Below are positions 45,125 through 57,190 of a stretch of DNA of 64,000 bases, one piece after another. The position numbers and the translations under genes were made by a program. The notes under the pieces are model-generated. The model was not told the DNA's origin and ran no database searches. It saw only the letters and a program-made list of their open reading frames with translations. The stretch's first letter is position 1. Each line of letters starts with the position of its first letter. This DNA comes from Arachnopeziza araneosa (Eukaryota > Ascomycota > Leotiomycetes > Helotiales > Arachnopezizaceae), in assembly GCA_003988855.1 (NCBI GenBank), contig QYAI01000121.1:186001-250000 (forward strand). Reading direction: 5' to 3'.

Positions 45125-47172
45125 ATGGATAACCAACTCTGTTCGACCTGTTGCAGACTTCTGGGGGACATCCATATCGTCACTGGAGAAAAGGAAAATG
45201 TGAGTCATGAGGTGAGCCTTGCTAGTATTCATAGCACGGCCTTGAATTGCCACGTCTGTTCCTTCGTCCAGGAATGCCTAGAGCGAGATGTGACGACTCC
45301 AATAGAGGGTGATGGCTTCTATGAGAGTGTAAATGTGAGGGTGGATGACGATGGGACGAGTCTGAGGTTTACAGGCCAGTGGCAGGGAGCTTTAGTTATA
45401 GAGGTATATAGCCCTGGTAAGCCTCGTCCAGCTCCTTATATTCGAAAATGCAATTAATACTGAAGCCTTACACAGGAAATAAACCAAAACTCCCAATACC
45501 AAATGATATTCCTCCACAGATCTCATGTGACTCAGCAGCTGAGGTCATCAATGGTTGGTTGAAATCTTGTCAAGAGCACACAGAATGTAGCGAGCACAAT
45601 TTTTCTGCTCTCAAGACCAGAAACAGGGATATTAGAGATCTGGGAGAATTTCTCCCGAAGAGGATGATTCTCCTTGGCGAGAATGCTTCAACGGCACAAC
45701 TAGTGCGCACTCCCACAAGCCGAGCCATTCCATATGCAGCATTGAGCTACTGCTGGGGAGGAAACGGAACCTTTAAGACAGAAGCAGATACGTTATCAAA
45801 ATACGAGGACACGATCCCGCTATCTAAGCTTCCGCAGACGATCAAAGATGCATTCGACCTGACGAAAAAAGTTGGCCTGGATTACATCTGGGTTGATGCG
45901 ATATGCATCGTTCAAGGTGACAAGGTGGAGTGGGAGCGGGAATCAAGGAAGATGGGTCATGTTTATGAGAATGCGAGAATTGTGCTTTCAGCTACAGGAG
46001 CGAAGAATGTGATGGAGGGGATGTTCATGCCGAGGAAGGCGACCACTCTGTCGGAGGATATTGTGCATGAAAGTGGCCAGATGTGTGCGAGGAGGAATAT
46101 CAATCACGAAATAATCACGTCGTGCAGGACGAAGTCAAATAGGTGGTGGGAGAAGCATATCAATACCGCATTTCCTCTGCTCTCCCGCGGCTGGGGATTC
46201 CAGGAACGCATGCTCGCGACACGGATTGTGCACTTCACGCCTTCCGAACTAGTATGGGAGTGTCAGAAGTACCGCAGATGTGAGTGTTGCGTGGTGGAAA
46301 GCAACCTCTTTCCCGCTCTAAACAATATGGGTTCAGCATTACGGGTCTACCTTCAGCAACAAAATGACGACCCCAGTATGCGACGCTGTATGAGACAGTT
46401 ATGGCGGGAGATTGTGAATAGTTACTCGGTGAGAAAACTCACACAGATTGATGATAAACTGCCTGCTATTTCAGGGATCGCTGGCTTATTGAAGGAGAAG
46501 TCGGGTGATGCGTATGCGGCGGGTTTGTGGAAGAGCTCCCTTCCTTTTGATCTTCTATGGCGCTGCGATCAGTCTGCGGATCTGCAAGAAGCGAAGATAA
46601 GGGAGCCATCTTGGTCTTGGATCTCGGTCGATGGGGCTGTGAAATGGCCCGTTTCTCAACTTGAGAACGAGATTCAACCACTTAGCTATATCTCATCCAC
46701 CACATACTTTGAGTGTGGAGCCGATGGCGTTGAGGCATCCGACGTGCATATTAAGCAAGACGGGGAGGATAAGTACGGTCGAGTTAAATCTGGGAAGATA
46801 TTTCTCAAGACGCGATTAGCTCCAGCGACTATCCAACGCGTCTCGGATACGAGTTGGAATAGCATTGCTGGGACCGGATGGGCAGTTCAAGCTGGTAGCT
46901 CAACCCAAGCACCGTTTTGGCCTGATATTAAGCTCGAAGAGTTGCAACGATGTGATACCTTCAAAGGATTCTTCGTCATGGAGGTAATGAAACCAAGAAA
47001 AATTCCTGGATCGTGGGAAGAGGCATTAGTTGTGAGATTGAAGCCTGATTCGAAAGAGAACGAGTACGAGCGGGTTGGTGTGGCTGCCAATGTCAAACCG
47101 GCGTCTGAGATCTGGACTACGGATGAAAGCTGGTTTGATTTTTCGGAGGTCAAAGCTGTTACACTGGCTTAG
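45125..47172 (+). CDS. HET-domain protein 3
   Basis: Two exons (45125-45416, 45476-47172) encode 662 residues. The 59-nt intron (GTAAGC...CACAG) joins VYSPG to NKPKLPIP. The N-terminus has paired cysteines (CSTCCRLLG and CHVCSFVQEC) as in many HET proteins, and then AEVINGWLKSCQEH, the helix just before the domain. The HET domain has PYAALSYCWGG (183-193), LDYIWVDAICIVQ (232-244), GRxY-type MGHVYENARIVLSA, and SRGWGFQERMLATRIVHF. The C-terminal half includes EPSWSWISVDG. This is a standard full-length HET protein. Likely an allorecognition/cell-death effector by family; unproven for this copy. It converges with the Clr5-ankyrin gene. Confidence 0.92.
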
Positions 47173-47827
47173 AGATGGAGATAATAACGACGGAAAAAGA
47201 AGGCTCAGTTCGTAATACCATGCAATTTCCAGTCTTCTCATAATTTTGCCAATGGTTCGAATAATGAGTAGTAGATCGGTGATATCATACTCGAATTAAA
47301 GACTAGTGTCGACATATTCAAAGATAAAAGATAAAGGTAGAAGGGAGACCAAACAAGTTATTAGGTAGTTGAAGGTTGGCAAAGACCAAGTTCAGTCTTG
47401 ACGTTTTGGTCCGGCTTCTATAATTCTAAGAATTTTGTTAAAAAGAAGAGTTTAATACTGAACAAGGTTTCCGATGCTTTTAGCACTTCTCTCGCGTAGA
47501 ACACGTTCTGCGGTTTACGTCCCACATGTCAGTAAGAGCATTGTTGGGAATCATGTTCTTTGGATTGAAGTTTATACATATGGTTTTTGTCTACGGGTTC
47601 CCAAAGTATAGCCATAAAAATAAGGGAATGAGTATGTACAAATACTCATCATCACAAACTCCAGCATACAAAACGTACAGAAAGAAGCGAAAAAATCCTG
47701 TCAAGCGAATGAAATGTCGCTTGGGTATGATGCAAGATGCAATGCTGAAACCCATCGAACTTTAGCCATCTATCCAGAGACGCTAACCAAAGATTTATAT
47801 CTCTTGAGTGCTAGGTTCAGACACTGG
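47173..47827. other. intergenic region between convergent genes
   Basis: 655 bases between HET gene 3 (plus) and the Clr5-ankyrin gene (minus). No gene seen. Confidence 0.55.
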
Positions 47828-50359
47828 TCAGATTTTAATGATGCCCCGTTCCTGTAATGATGTTGGATCCTGTACAGCACCAGCGTGCTCCAAATGCGAA
47901 ATGACTTCCTTGAGTAGATGGACTTGAACGTCGTCTCTGCGCAAGCCAGCTGCATAAAACGCATTAGAAGTAGCATGAAGAATGCTCAACCCATTGTCTA
48001 CATCATAATCAATAAAATCCATCATAAATAGTAAGTGACATACCCAATCTAGCGTTGACGTTCGCACCAGCTTCGATGAGACTCCGAGTGGAGTCTGGCC
48101 TGCCACGAACAGCAGCGCAATGAAGCGCTGTGGCACCTTTTCGATCCTTCATATCAACATTGACGTTGTTTCGAAGACGCTCTTTGATATTACTCCATAG
48201 AATTGCATCGAGATATTTTGACATAGTTGCTCCCGTTTCCCATGAGCGGTTGCAAATGAAAGAGATGAGAGGGGTTTGGCCCTCGCAATTGTGGAGGTTG
48301 AGATCGACATCTTTTTGAATGAAACAATCGAGATACTCCATAATGTCATGTCCAGATTTGAGACCGGAGAGCGCATGAACAACATTGTTGCCAGTCTCTG
48401 GGTCGACATATCTTGGTTGATGATGAGATTCGGCGATTATTGTATGGGCTTCGAATTGTTTGACTTGATGTGAAGGCAACTTTTCAAGGTTTATCCCATT
48501 GCAAGCACTGTGTATTCCCACTTCCTTGAAATCTTCTATAACACCTCGAGAGTTTGTGATGGAATCGGGGCTGATGACCTGACCGTGGCAATCATAGGTG
48601 AGTGGGAGGATATCTGCCGCAGTTCTTCCCCAGCGATTCAATATTGTTGCAGGGTAACCGGCGTCGTCGAAAAATCTATAATTGAGGTCAGAGAGATCAG
48701 AAAAAGTTTTTGTTGAAGAGCAAACTTATGACTTACTTGAAAATTTTAACCCTTAGCCCTAAATCTGTCACTTTCAATGCAAGAGCATGCAATATTGTCT
48801 GGCCGTTGTTATCCCGCCAGGTAAAACCTAATTGTGGCCGAAGAAGCTTTAAAAGATTAATCAAGTCGTCTCCATCGAAACAATCTGTATTAGGCTCCAG
48901 AGAAAATCGTTGCAATGGTCGTAAGCAGTGTATGAAGAGCTCACCAGCTGTATTGGCGATGTAAGGATTTACTCCAGCGTTGATTAGTGCCTTGAGATGT
49001 TTAAAACCGGCACCGCTCGCAGCAGCATAGTGTAAGGCTGTGTTGCCCGCAGCATCTAAAGCGCCGAGATCATAGAAATCTGTTAGTTGAAGTTCGAGAG
49101 AGAAAACCTCGAGCTTCAAGTATCTAGCAGACCAGGCAAGGTTGTGAATGCTCGAGTATTGGCAATAGTTGCATGTGGTGATATCCTTCCATTGTGCCTT
49201 GCTATGTGGTTCGTGCAACGTACAGCATGCTGTTCGATATAGTCCATTAAATTCCTCCAGAGTCCTTGGATTCGCGCTTGGTTCATCGATAGAACTTATG
49301 TTTGAAGCATAGCCACTATAATATCCCGAGTCTCCAGTTTCGGCAGTGATTTGTGAATCCGCATATCGCCTACTCTGGGTCGAACCACTGGATTTCGGTC
49401 GAAACCAAGATCGAATCTTTTGGATAGAGGTTGAAGAGCGAGTGATGCTTGAGTGAGTGACTTTTTCAAAAGGGTGGTTCAATCCATGTTTTGGAAGGTG
49501 TTGCAAGTTGCTTTGATGGCCGAAGAAGTTTGCTTCCTGAATTAGATTATTAGGATGTAGACTCCCTATCAAGCATGGCATAACATCAAACTGCAACTCC
49601 ATTCCAAAGCTAAATTCTTCTGGAATTCTAGTATGGAGAGCTTCCGAATTGAAAGGCATAGAGCTGTGTCCAAAAGTTGCCGTCCCGGTAAGTTTCACGG
49701 GCCATGTTCGAAAGTCGAATGCTTGATCAAAGTCCAAGTCTTCGCAGATGGTAGAATTTTCAGGTGGATACCACGGTGTCCCAGGGTGTGGATTTATGTC
49801 GGGTTGCGATGTTTGAAAATCAGCCATATGACGACTCTTCCCTGGATGGAAATCATCTCTTTCTGCTGGATTGCTTTTCGATTGCTCATTGACGCAAGCA
49901 TACTGAAATGGTGGCCCTAAAATCGGGGTGCCGACCTCACATCCGCTTTTCCAAGCTTCCACAGGATGATCTAGCCTAGGATCTTCAGGGACAAGAGATA
50001 ATTCTTTACCGTAGCGATTTGTTGATGGTGTATTGGTCAATCCATTAAACTCGATACCTTGCATGGATTCATTATCTGGAATATCCGAAGACTGAGGAAA
50101 GGTTCTGTCCAAAAGCCTCGTCCTTTTAATGGGATCAGTTGGGAGCTTCATAGATCTAAATTTTGAATAAACCGAACTCAGGCTTCTTGGGTGATTAGCT
50201 TGCGATAAAAATTGGAATCACAGCACATTACCATGGCTTGAAACCTTCACATTGAATAGCTTCATGGATTTCTGGTATCGAAATTCGCAAATCGTAAAGT
50301 TCTCGCATCTTTGCTTCATGAGACTTCCAATCCCATTTGGGTGCTCTCATGATGACCAT
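47828..50359 (-). CDS. Clr5-domain ankyrin-repeat protein
   Basis: Four exons (50359-50232, 50182-48737, 48675-48044, 47949-47828) encode 775 residues. Exon 1 holds a Clr5 domain (PKWDWKSHEAKMRELYDL, then ISIPEIHEAI); its phase forces use of the second of two close AG acceptors (50183), because the first would create TGA. The next 350 residues are Ser/Pro/His-rich and disordered. Cys/His-rich CCTLHEP...CNYC sequence follows, then dispersed ankyrin repeats: AGNTALHYAAASG, NNGQTILHALAL, EGQTPLISFIC and KGATALHCAAVRGRP. The last intron joins NARL to AGLRRDDV. Clr5 is a putative DNA-binding domain named after a fission yeast heterochromatin factor, so a nuclear or chromatin-linked scaffold is possible. 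The first exon is too short to be noticed by ORF length alone. Confidence 0.82.
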
Positions 50360-51810
50360 GCTTCACTCTAGCTGCAGAAGTCTTTTAGATTAGAAAATCG
50401 AAAGAAGCAAAGCATTCTTCATTAGTCTGCAGTGTTGACTCGCGCAAGTCCGAGCATTTCTGCGTATGCATAGATTTTCGACGGGTGTTTGTGAATCACT
50501 CCGGCGACTGTTAGTCCTGCGCACTGAAGGGAGATTTTCTTCTTCGATCGATATCGTTGCAAGGAGACGTTTGAAGTCGTTCTAGGTAGTCATAAACACT
50601 ATCGTGGTCGCAGTGGCGGGTGTGGGCCTGAAAGCAGCGACCGCAGCTGACGCGGAGAATTTGAGGAATAGTGGTCGCCAAATATCTATATCATTGTGTG
50701 TTTGATATGAGTTTAATTCGTAAGGAGTCGAAATGCATTATCAAAGAAGCTCCACAATATCTGAGAAAATGAGAAAGAGGATCTGGGATGGCGAGAGGAG
50801 CGGCCAAAAGTTCGGGTGACACTGCCGTCCCCTCCTCTACCGATTGGGTGCTCATGGCACTGCCACGAACTAACAATGCGGAGGAGAGCCAGTGACGCAT
50901 CTGTGCGTTCCAGAAATGTTCTCGAAGCATACTCCGCGAAAAGAGGCAAGCCATCCGATGTGCTGCGCCGTGAGGGGACATTTTCTGGTTTGCAGCAGCA
51001 ATCCTCAGCGCTAGTGTGTTTCCCACCTTCCACGATTGAACAAGCCACAGAAAGGTCAGCACCCATTGACAATGGGTGAAATCCAGGTGCATAAGCGCTA
51101 GGTAGGGGTCTTTGCAGTTTGGCTGTGGGAGAGTGAGATACGAGCTGGCCGGCCTTCCCAGCTCCAAGACATGACGGTAGAGGGTCTGTCGCTCTTATCA
51201 GAATCTTGACATCAAGAGGAAATCTCAAGCCTGACGAGACTCCTCTGCTTGCTGCGAGGGACTCTCTGCCTCAGCATACCGCCACAGGGCCATCCATCAT
51301 CCATCAACACAAACGCTGGACCGTAGTGCTCGCGGGCCAGAAAAGCAAAGACGAGTCGAAGCACGAAAGTTTGGTAACAGACGAGGGGCAGTTTCCTGTC
51401 ACGTCAGCACAGACGAGAAAATTGCAATTAGTGGCGTAGTCTTACAAGGTTGAGAGGGATCCATATTTGCAGTATCGGGTCACATCCGACTCGAAATCCC
51501 TGCCGAAGAGTTGACTCGACTCCTTTCTTCTGGAAGACATCTCCCGTTCAGAGCCTCAAAGTCGAGAAAGTTGATTCACATCGGGAAACTTGGGCCTGTT
51601 GTCCTGCAAGATTGCAAACCGAACAGCGGACTCGACGTTGCAGGCTCGTAGCCAGCTCGACAGGAAGAGGAGGGGTCGAGTTCGAAACCGTGATATATAA
51701 GGATGCGAAACCTCAACATGTTGGACGAAAGTTCTTCAACGAGCATCGCGCTACTCACCTGGAACGGAACGCAACTTCGCTTATTTAAGACCTAACTCCA
51801 ACAAGATCCC
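50360..51810. other. intergenic region
   Basis: 1451 bases upstream of the Clr5-ankyrin gene. Overlapping frames on both strands around 50700-51230 are GC-richer but show no domain, ATG-plus-splice logic or repeats. No gene called. Confidence 0.45.
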
Positions 51811-52435
51811 ATGTCTTCAAACACTTCGTCTACCAGCGCACAAAATGGTTCGCTCTGCCAAGACCATCCACCAGTGAAGAACGACGGTTCAGATACCGGA
51901 GAATCTTCCATGTTGAACTCTTTCGACCAATCCTCAACTGGACATGTTCCTATCATTTCTGCCGCTCTCGAAAGATATCTTCAAGATTCAACGGTGCTGG
52001 TCCCCGCATATGGTCGGATATATCACTTGTCAGGACGTTAAGAAGAGACTGCGGCCGATTTCTTGCTCACCTGGAAGTTGTGATGCAGGGTCAAGAGAGA
52101 CTCCATCAATTTGGTTTCGACTTCTTGACTGGTGATTACACCAGGCCATACGGAGCCAAGTTACCCGCATCCTCGGATCAAGGAGAAGCGCCAAAAATGA
52201 GAAAATGCAAAGGAGTAGACATGCACAGAATCTCTGGCAATTCAGGTCCATGAGCGATATGGATATCATGGACTTTGAGTCCGGTATCTCGACTCACTCC
52301 ACGTGCGAGAGTTATTCCAGCGTCGAGTTCCACATTGGTGGTGGCTGGGTAGTGAGACTACAGGGAGAAAGAGTTGGATTCTGCGCTATGAGGATAGCAG
52401 CTTGCTTGCTGTTGCTAAAACCTTGTGAGGGCTGA
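51811..52435 (+). CDS. possible small multi-exon gene, structure unresolved
   Basis: An ATG at 51811 opens 76 codons that read like a disordered start followed by a helix (SAALERYLQD). After the stop at 52039 a different frame is open from about 52040 to 52254 with protein-like sequence (FLAHLEVVMQGQERLHQFGFDFL). A third frame from 52250 has HIGGGWVVRL before TGA 52433. No donor/acceptor pair I tried links the first two frames in phase. It may be a real gene with an unusual intron, a decayed gene, or chance. No family is recognised. Confidence 0.25.
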
Positions 52436-52630
52436 TAAGAAAAAGGGTTGACAGTGAGAAGATGATTAAGAGTGAAAAATAACGAGAATGAAAAAACATA
52501 AATACAAGAACTTCATTTACTTTTTCTTGATGCCCAAGTTTCAATCAGTAGAAAATTATCATTCATATCTTATCCGTAATCTCATCAAATCACCAAACTA
52601 AGTCTCTTCATGTCTCTTTACCAAAGCCAC

Positions 52631-55600
52631 TTACACTCCGGTGCCTCTATCCAAAACCCTCACATAATTACTTGGAAACAACCCCTTCTTCCCCATATAA
52701 GTCCCGTGAAACCAATCTCCATTAACGTCCTTGCATTCTCTCACCTCCGCCCCTTTGGGGAACAGCAACTCATCCTCGGCTCCTTCAGCAGGGTACCAGC
52801 TCCAGGTAACCAAAGCCACCATACCTACACCTCCATCGGGCGGAAAGCCTTTATCCAGAACAAGGTCTGTGGCGGTAGTAGGCGCCGATTTCATGACGTC
52901 AGTGGTTACGAGTTTGACATGTGTATTATCGCCGCGGACGTGGACGCCATCTCCCCAGCTCCAGAGTTGAAGGTCTTGCCCCTTATGCTCCGGAATGGAG
53001 GAAGGTTTCTCCTCTAATCCACGGCCACCGACAAGGTCTTGCACAAGAACACGTCGTTGGCCACCACGGCTGTCTTCGAAACCAACAACGACCATTCGAT
53101 GGCCTTGAAGACAGCGACGCCAGCCATTGGGGCCGTTGTCCTGACTAATGCGACGAGTAGTGACGAGTTTGGGATAACAGGTTGTGCAAATGTCGTAGTC
53201 ACCTGGATGGGTATTGGGAGCTCTGCTTGTACATAAGAAGCAATGGTAACGAGTGTGTGAAGGTTGAATGGGATAGTGGCAGTTGTCACATTCGGTTGAG
53301 AATGTAAGAGGTTTGAATGGGCCGACATCCATAACACCTGGTCCCGTAAGAATTGAAGCTGTGGCCGGAGTTTGTTGATCATGTGTTGGTGATAACGGCG
53401 CTCCATGATTTTCAGGTGGTTTGTAGGTCAGTGGGAGCAGAGGGTGTGTGCAAGATTTGCCTTGGTTGACACAGAGATTGCAAAAACCCCAATCGCCTTC
53501 GTTGCAAAGGTCGCATCGCCAGTAGCATTCATTAGTCCACGCAAAGCAATTGTCGCAGAATGTTCCACTTTGTAATCTCTTCTGAGGGTCATCTGTAGTA
53601 AGAGTTTTTCTGCCATCTGCTCCACCAGCAGTTGTTCTGGGTTGGATATATCGGCTAGGTGTCAGCATGTGTGGATTTTCTAGATTTCCCCCACCCAGTT
53701 GATTCTTGATATTCCATTTTGCCCAAGCCGCTTGACCAAAACCAAACCAATGTAAACATCCAGCTCCAGATCGGTAACATGAAAGACAGATGTTATAGTT
53801 ACCCCCAAAGCAAATGGCACAGTTATAATGTAATTCATACTCGATATGAGGTTTTGAGCATCTTGCACAAGTTAAATTAGGTTCGTTGTAAAACTGCGGG
53901 CGATTCCGAGATGCCACTGAGGATGAAGATGAAGGCCTTGAACCACTGGATAAAGCCGTGGCTCTCTCTGATAGCGACATCGTACGAGATGGATCATGCG
54001 GCGATAAGGCAGCAGGTACTAAACTTGCTGTAGCTGGTGGAGCATGGATATCGGCAGGTCGAGTCCTGCGTTCTCTTGTAGGTAAATCCTCCATTTGCGC
54101 TGTTGAACTACTTCTTGGGCTCGAGTTTGGACTTGGTCGAGGCTGTCGTAATCTTTGATCGGGAACAGCATTTTCAGCATTTTGTGAGACTGATGGTTCT
54201 GTACTACTTCTAGAGATGGCTGAGGTTCCTGATCGGATAGCTGGCAAGTGAAGGGAAGACGGTCGGTCTGTCAAATCAGTTTGCGAACGAGCGGCGGGCC
54301 GAGTTTCAGGTTGGGCTGTTGGAATCGGTTCTGTAGCACTGCGACTGCTGCTGCTCATCGTTCGCCTCCTTCTACGGGTCCCGTTCTCACCGGACTGAAC
54401 TTCAAGATGAGCAGCTTGAATAGCACTGATCGACTGTGGAGGCCGACTTGGTTCCCTAATCTGACTATTTCCGCTAGGGGTTCTGGATTGAGCTCGTTGC
54501 CTTCGAGAAGATGGTCTCACAGCTTCATCACCAGAGGTCTCTCGAGACTGCGGAGCTGAGCTTGGAGCTGCTCGCCTTCGTCTACTGGCATCGTTCCTCC
54601 TCGCAGGCTCCTGTGCAGGCTCCTGCCTAGATCTCTCGTTTTGTCTCCTCCTAAATGCTTCTGCAATTCGTTCACTGATTTGATCCTCCTGGTTAACGTC
54701 GATATTTTCCAGGTCTATTCCATCTAGCAGGCCTTCTTCCCGGATCTGTCGTAAAATTTCATCTTCCATTTCTCTTGAATCAACATCCGAGGAACTAATC
54801 AAGGACCGTAAAGACGACTGGTGTTCAATCTGTCGCACGGCCGTACGTGTTGAATCTTCGTTACGAGATCTTTCCTCGTGCCTTACACGTCGCCTCTCTT
54901 CCTCAGCTGGGACTGCCAAACCCTCTTCCCTCCCATGCCTCTGCTCGTGCTCTTCATGTCTCCGTCTTCTTTCTCTTTCTCGCTCTTCTGTGTGTCTGCT
55001 ATCGCGACTCGCGTCCCTACTCCGCGGCGGCCGGGGCGCATTTTCTCTTCTTCGCCTCTCCCTTCTTGCTTCTGGGGTCTCAACCCCCACCTCTCTCAGA
55101 CTCAAATCCCTTACTTCATTCATCAGCCTTCGATCCGCATCTTCCACCCTTCTCTCCCTTAAAGACTTCTCCCGCTCATCCACTTTCGGTAAAACATTCT
55201 CACCGGGGGTATATTTCTTCTTGAGCTCCTCCTTTTCTTCGTCCGTTTTGCCTTTGTCCGGATGTGCAGCCAAAAGCATTTCCAGCAACGTTGTTACTGT
55301 TGCATTGGGCTTTGTATCCCGCACTGGCGCCCGGCATGATGGGCAGGTATATGGTGTCGTGCCAGGTGGGAGGGAGTTTGGCGCATTGCGGTAAGAGCTG
55401 AGTTGGAAGCCAAACCACTCTTTTAAACAAGAACCACAAAAGGCATGGAGGCAGTCAAGCAGCGTGAGAGGTTGGTAGAGGACTTCCGTGCAAATCTATG
55501 CAAAGGAAACGCAAGTTAGCAAGCTGTTTTAGGTTGGAGGATCACAGACAGGCCCAAGGCTATCGAGACACAGCTGTCAGCCTTGGGACAGGGTTCGGAG

Positions 55601-55659
55601 GTGCTTACAGAACAAGTCAACTCCCTCTCCAGATCAAGTACACGATTCTCTGTTCCCAT
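52631..55659 (-). CDS. RING finger E3 ubiquitin ligase with ZZ-like fingers and SH3 domain
   Basis: Two exons (55659-55609, 55495-52631) encode 971 residues. The 113-nt intron (GTAAGC, GCTAAC branch, GCATAG) falls inside the RING, between C16 and C19, so exon 1 (17 codons) is essential. RING ligands: C16, C19, C32, H34, C37, C40, C68, C71. A charged Arg/Glu-rich coiled region and a long Ser/Arg/Pro disordered part follow. Then come three Cys-rich ZZ-like modules: CARCSKPHIEY...CLSCY; CDNCFAWTNECYWRC...C; CDNCHYPIQ...CTTCY. The C-terminus is an SH3 domain (ALVTWSWYPAEGAEDELLF, GLFPSNYVRVL). RING indicates ubiquitin transfer; ZZ and SH3 suggest substrate or scaffold recognition. The targets are unknown. 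Confidence 0.9.
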
Positions 55660-56617
55660 GGCTCAGTGTTGAGAACCAAGAGCGTAGATTGTTGAAGATC
55701 TAAACTCTTTTGTAGATGAGGACCACCAGTCTATCGCATCGTATCGTGGGACAGGGAAGATGGTGGCGTTAAGAGCGGTGCGCTGAAGATCTGCAGGGCT
55801 GACGAGCTGCAGAGGAAGACATAAGAATTTTCGATACAAATCTCAGCTTCCGAAGGCAATTATGGTCAGAAAATGTCAGCAATTATCACATCTCTTGTAA
55901 CGATAAAGAGTGGATATGCTTTGTTATGATTTGTTATGATTTGCAGCCTGGGTCAATCCCGCCATTTCAGCATCGCCGTAAGCAGCACTCTTTCTTCTTA
56001 ACCTACATTTTCATTATTCAAATAGCAATCTAGAGCAGTCTCTGCAAGAAAATACAAATTTAATGGCGTATACATCCGCTTTGCTTCCCTTCTACAATCA
56101 AGAGAGTAGTTGGAACAAGGCTACATTCAAAACTTTCCTACAAGTCTATCCTCCGCGGCTGAGGTCAAACAGAATAGATGTAATGGAAACTCGCTCTTAA
56201 ATGCAAGTCGGCCAACAAATATAGTATGATTTTCGTGTATTGCTCTCTGTTTACTACGATTCCGTTCTTATTGCATCTTTGCGTCTTACCTGCTTGGCGA
56301 AGCAGGCTTCCAAGAGTACTACACCCTTTTGCAAAATGTTGGAGCCTAAATGTTATTTTGCTCCTCTTTTTGTGAATTGCATTCTCTAATTTTCTGGCCG
56401 TGTGGCTCGGCATCTTGAAGCTCAGCCCCAAAGCCTCAATCGCCAAGCATCATGTCTATCTTGCCGTAGAAAAAGAATTTAGGTGCGTGATTCCATCCCA
56501 CCCCACTTTGCAAACAAGGCTCTCGTTCTTTCATACTATGCACTTACAGTCTCTTCGTCTCGCAAGATGATTATTTAGATTCCAAGGGTTTAACATATTT
56601 GTAATTCTAACACAAAA
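55660..56617. other. intergenic region
   Basis: 958 bases between the RING gene (minus) and the Fungal_N pseudogene (plus). It holds the RING gene promoter. A short direct repeat (TTTGTTATGA twice near 55919-55940) is the only visible structure. Confidence 0.5.
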
Positions 56618-57190
56618 ATGGATCCAATCTCTCTCACAACTTCAATCTTAAGCGTAGTCTTCAATTACACCAAAGCCACTATCGGAGCCCACAATGTTCT
56701 CAGGAGCTGCCATGACACTCCCTAACTTCTCTCTGCGCCGTGTACTGATTGCTCCGTAATCGGCCTTTTTTTGAGCAAGATACAGCTGTTGGTGCAAGAA
56801 GACAATGAGGGAATCTTTCGACTCGAAGATCTCGTCACAGCGATCTAGGATACACTCTCTAGACACGCCGTAGTGCTAGAACAAATGGCAGGGTTACTGC
56901 GTACCCGACGCCGAATCCCGCCTTCAGACCTTTGTAACCTAGTAAGGGAGTCTGCCCAGATGGCGGAAAGCGAGAGGAGCCTCATTTCGCGAGTCATGTT
57001 GGAAGTCGATCAACTACTCGCTACCACGGGGTCATATATTCAGGCAAATCGCACCGATAGGAGAAATGAAGACGATACAGATGACGCGACACTTCTAGGC
57101 ACTTTGAATTCTTCCGCTTCCACTTGGTCAAGTTTAATGAGTGACGGCTCCAACGCCTATTTTCAGAATTTACTCGGATGTGCTTTTTGA
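56618..57190 (+). pseudogene. Fungal_N-domain (STAND/NACHT-type N-terminus) pseudogene
   Basis: From ATG 56618 one single frame runs to TGA 57188-57190 and reads as an N-terminal domain of fungal STAND-like proteins. It starts MDPISLTTSILSVVF and continues with CTDCSVIGLFLSKIQLLVQ, then HAVVLEQMAGLLRTR. The frame is broken by TAA after CHDTP (about 56726) and by TAG after LVTAI (about 56846), with no frame change. Both stops could come from glutamine codons (CAA, CAG) by C-to-T change. No splice pair removes them cleanly. The downstream part of such a gene (effector-linked repeats) is missing or unrecognisable after 57190. An open stretch at 57235-57729 lies in another frame and could be its decayed continuation. 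Confidence 0.7.

Noticed and set aside
44955..45203. Frame starting TTG with a signal-peptide-like sequence (SSSVIICFGSLCLIYAQ)
   Set aside because: No ATG, overlaps HET gene 3 in another frame, no splice signals and no family resemblance.
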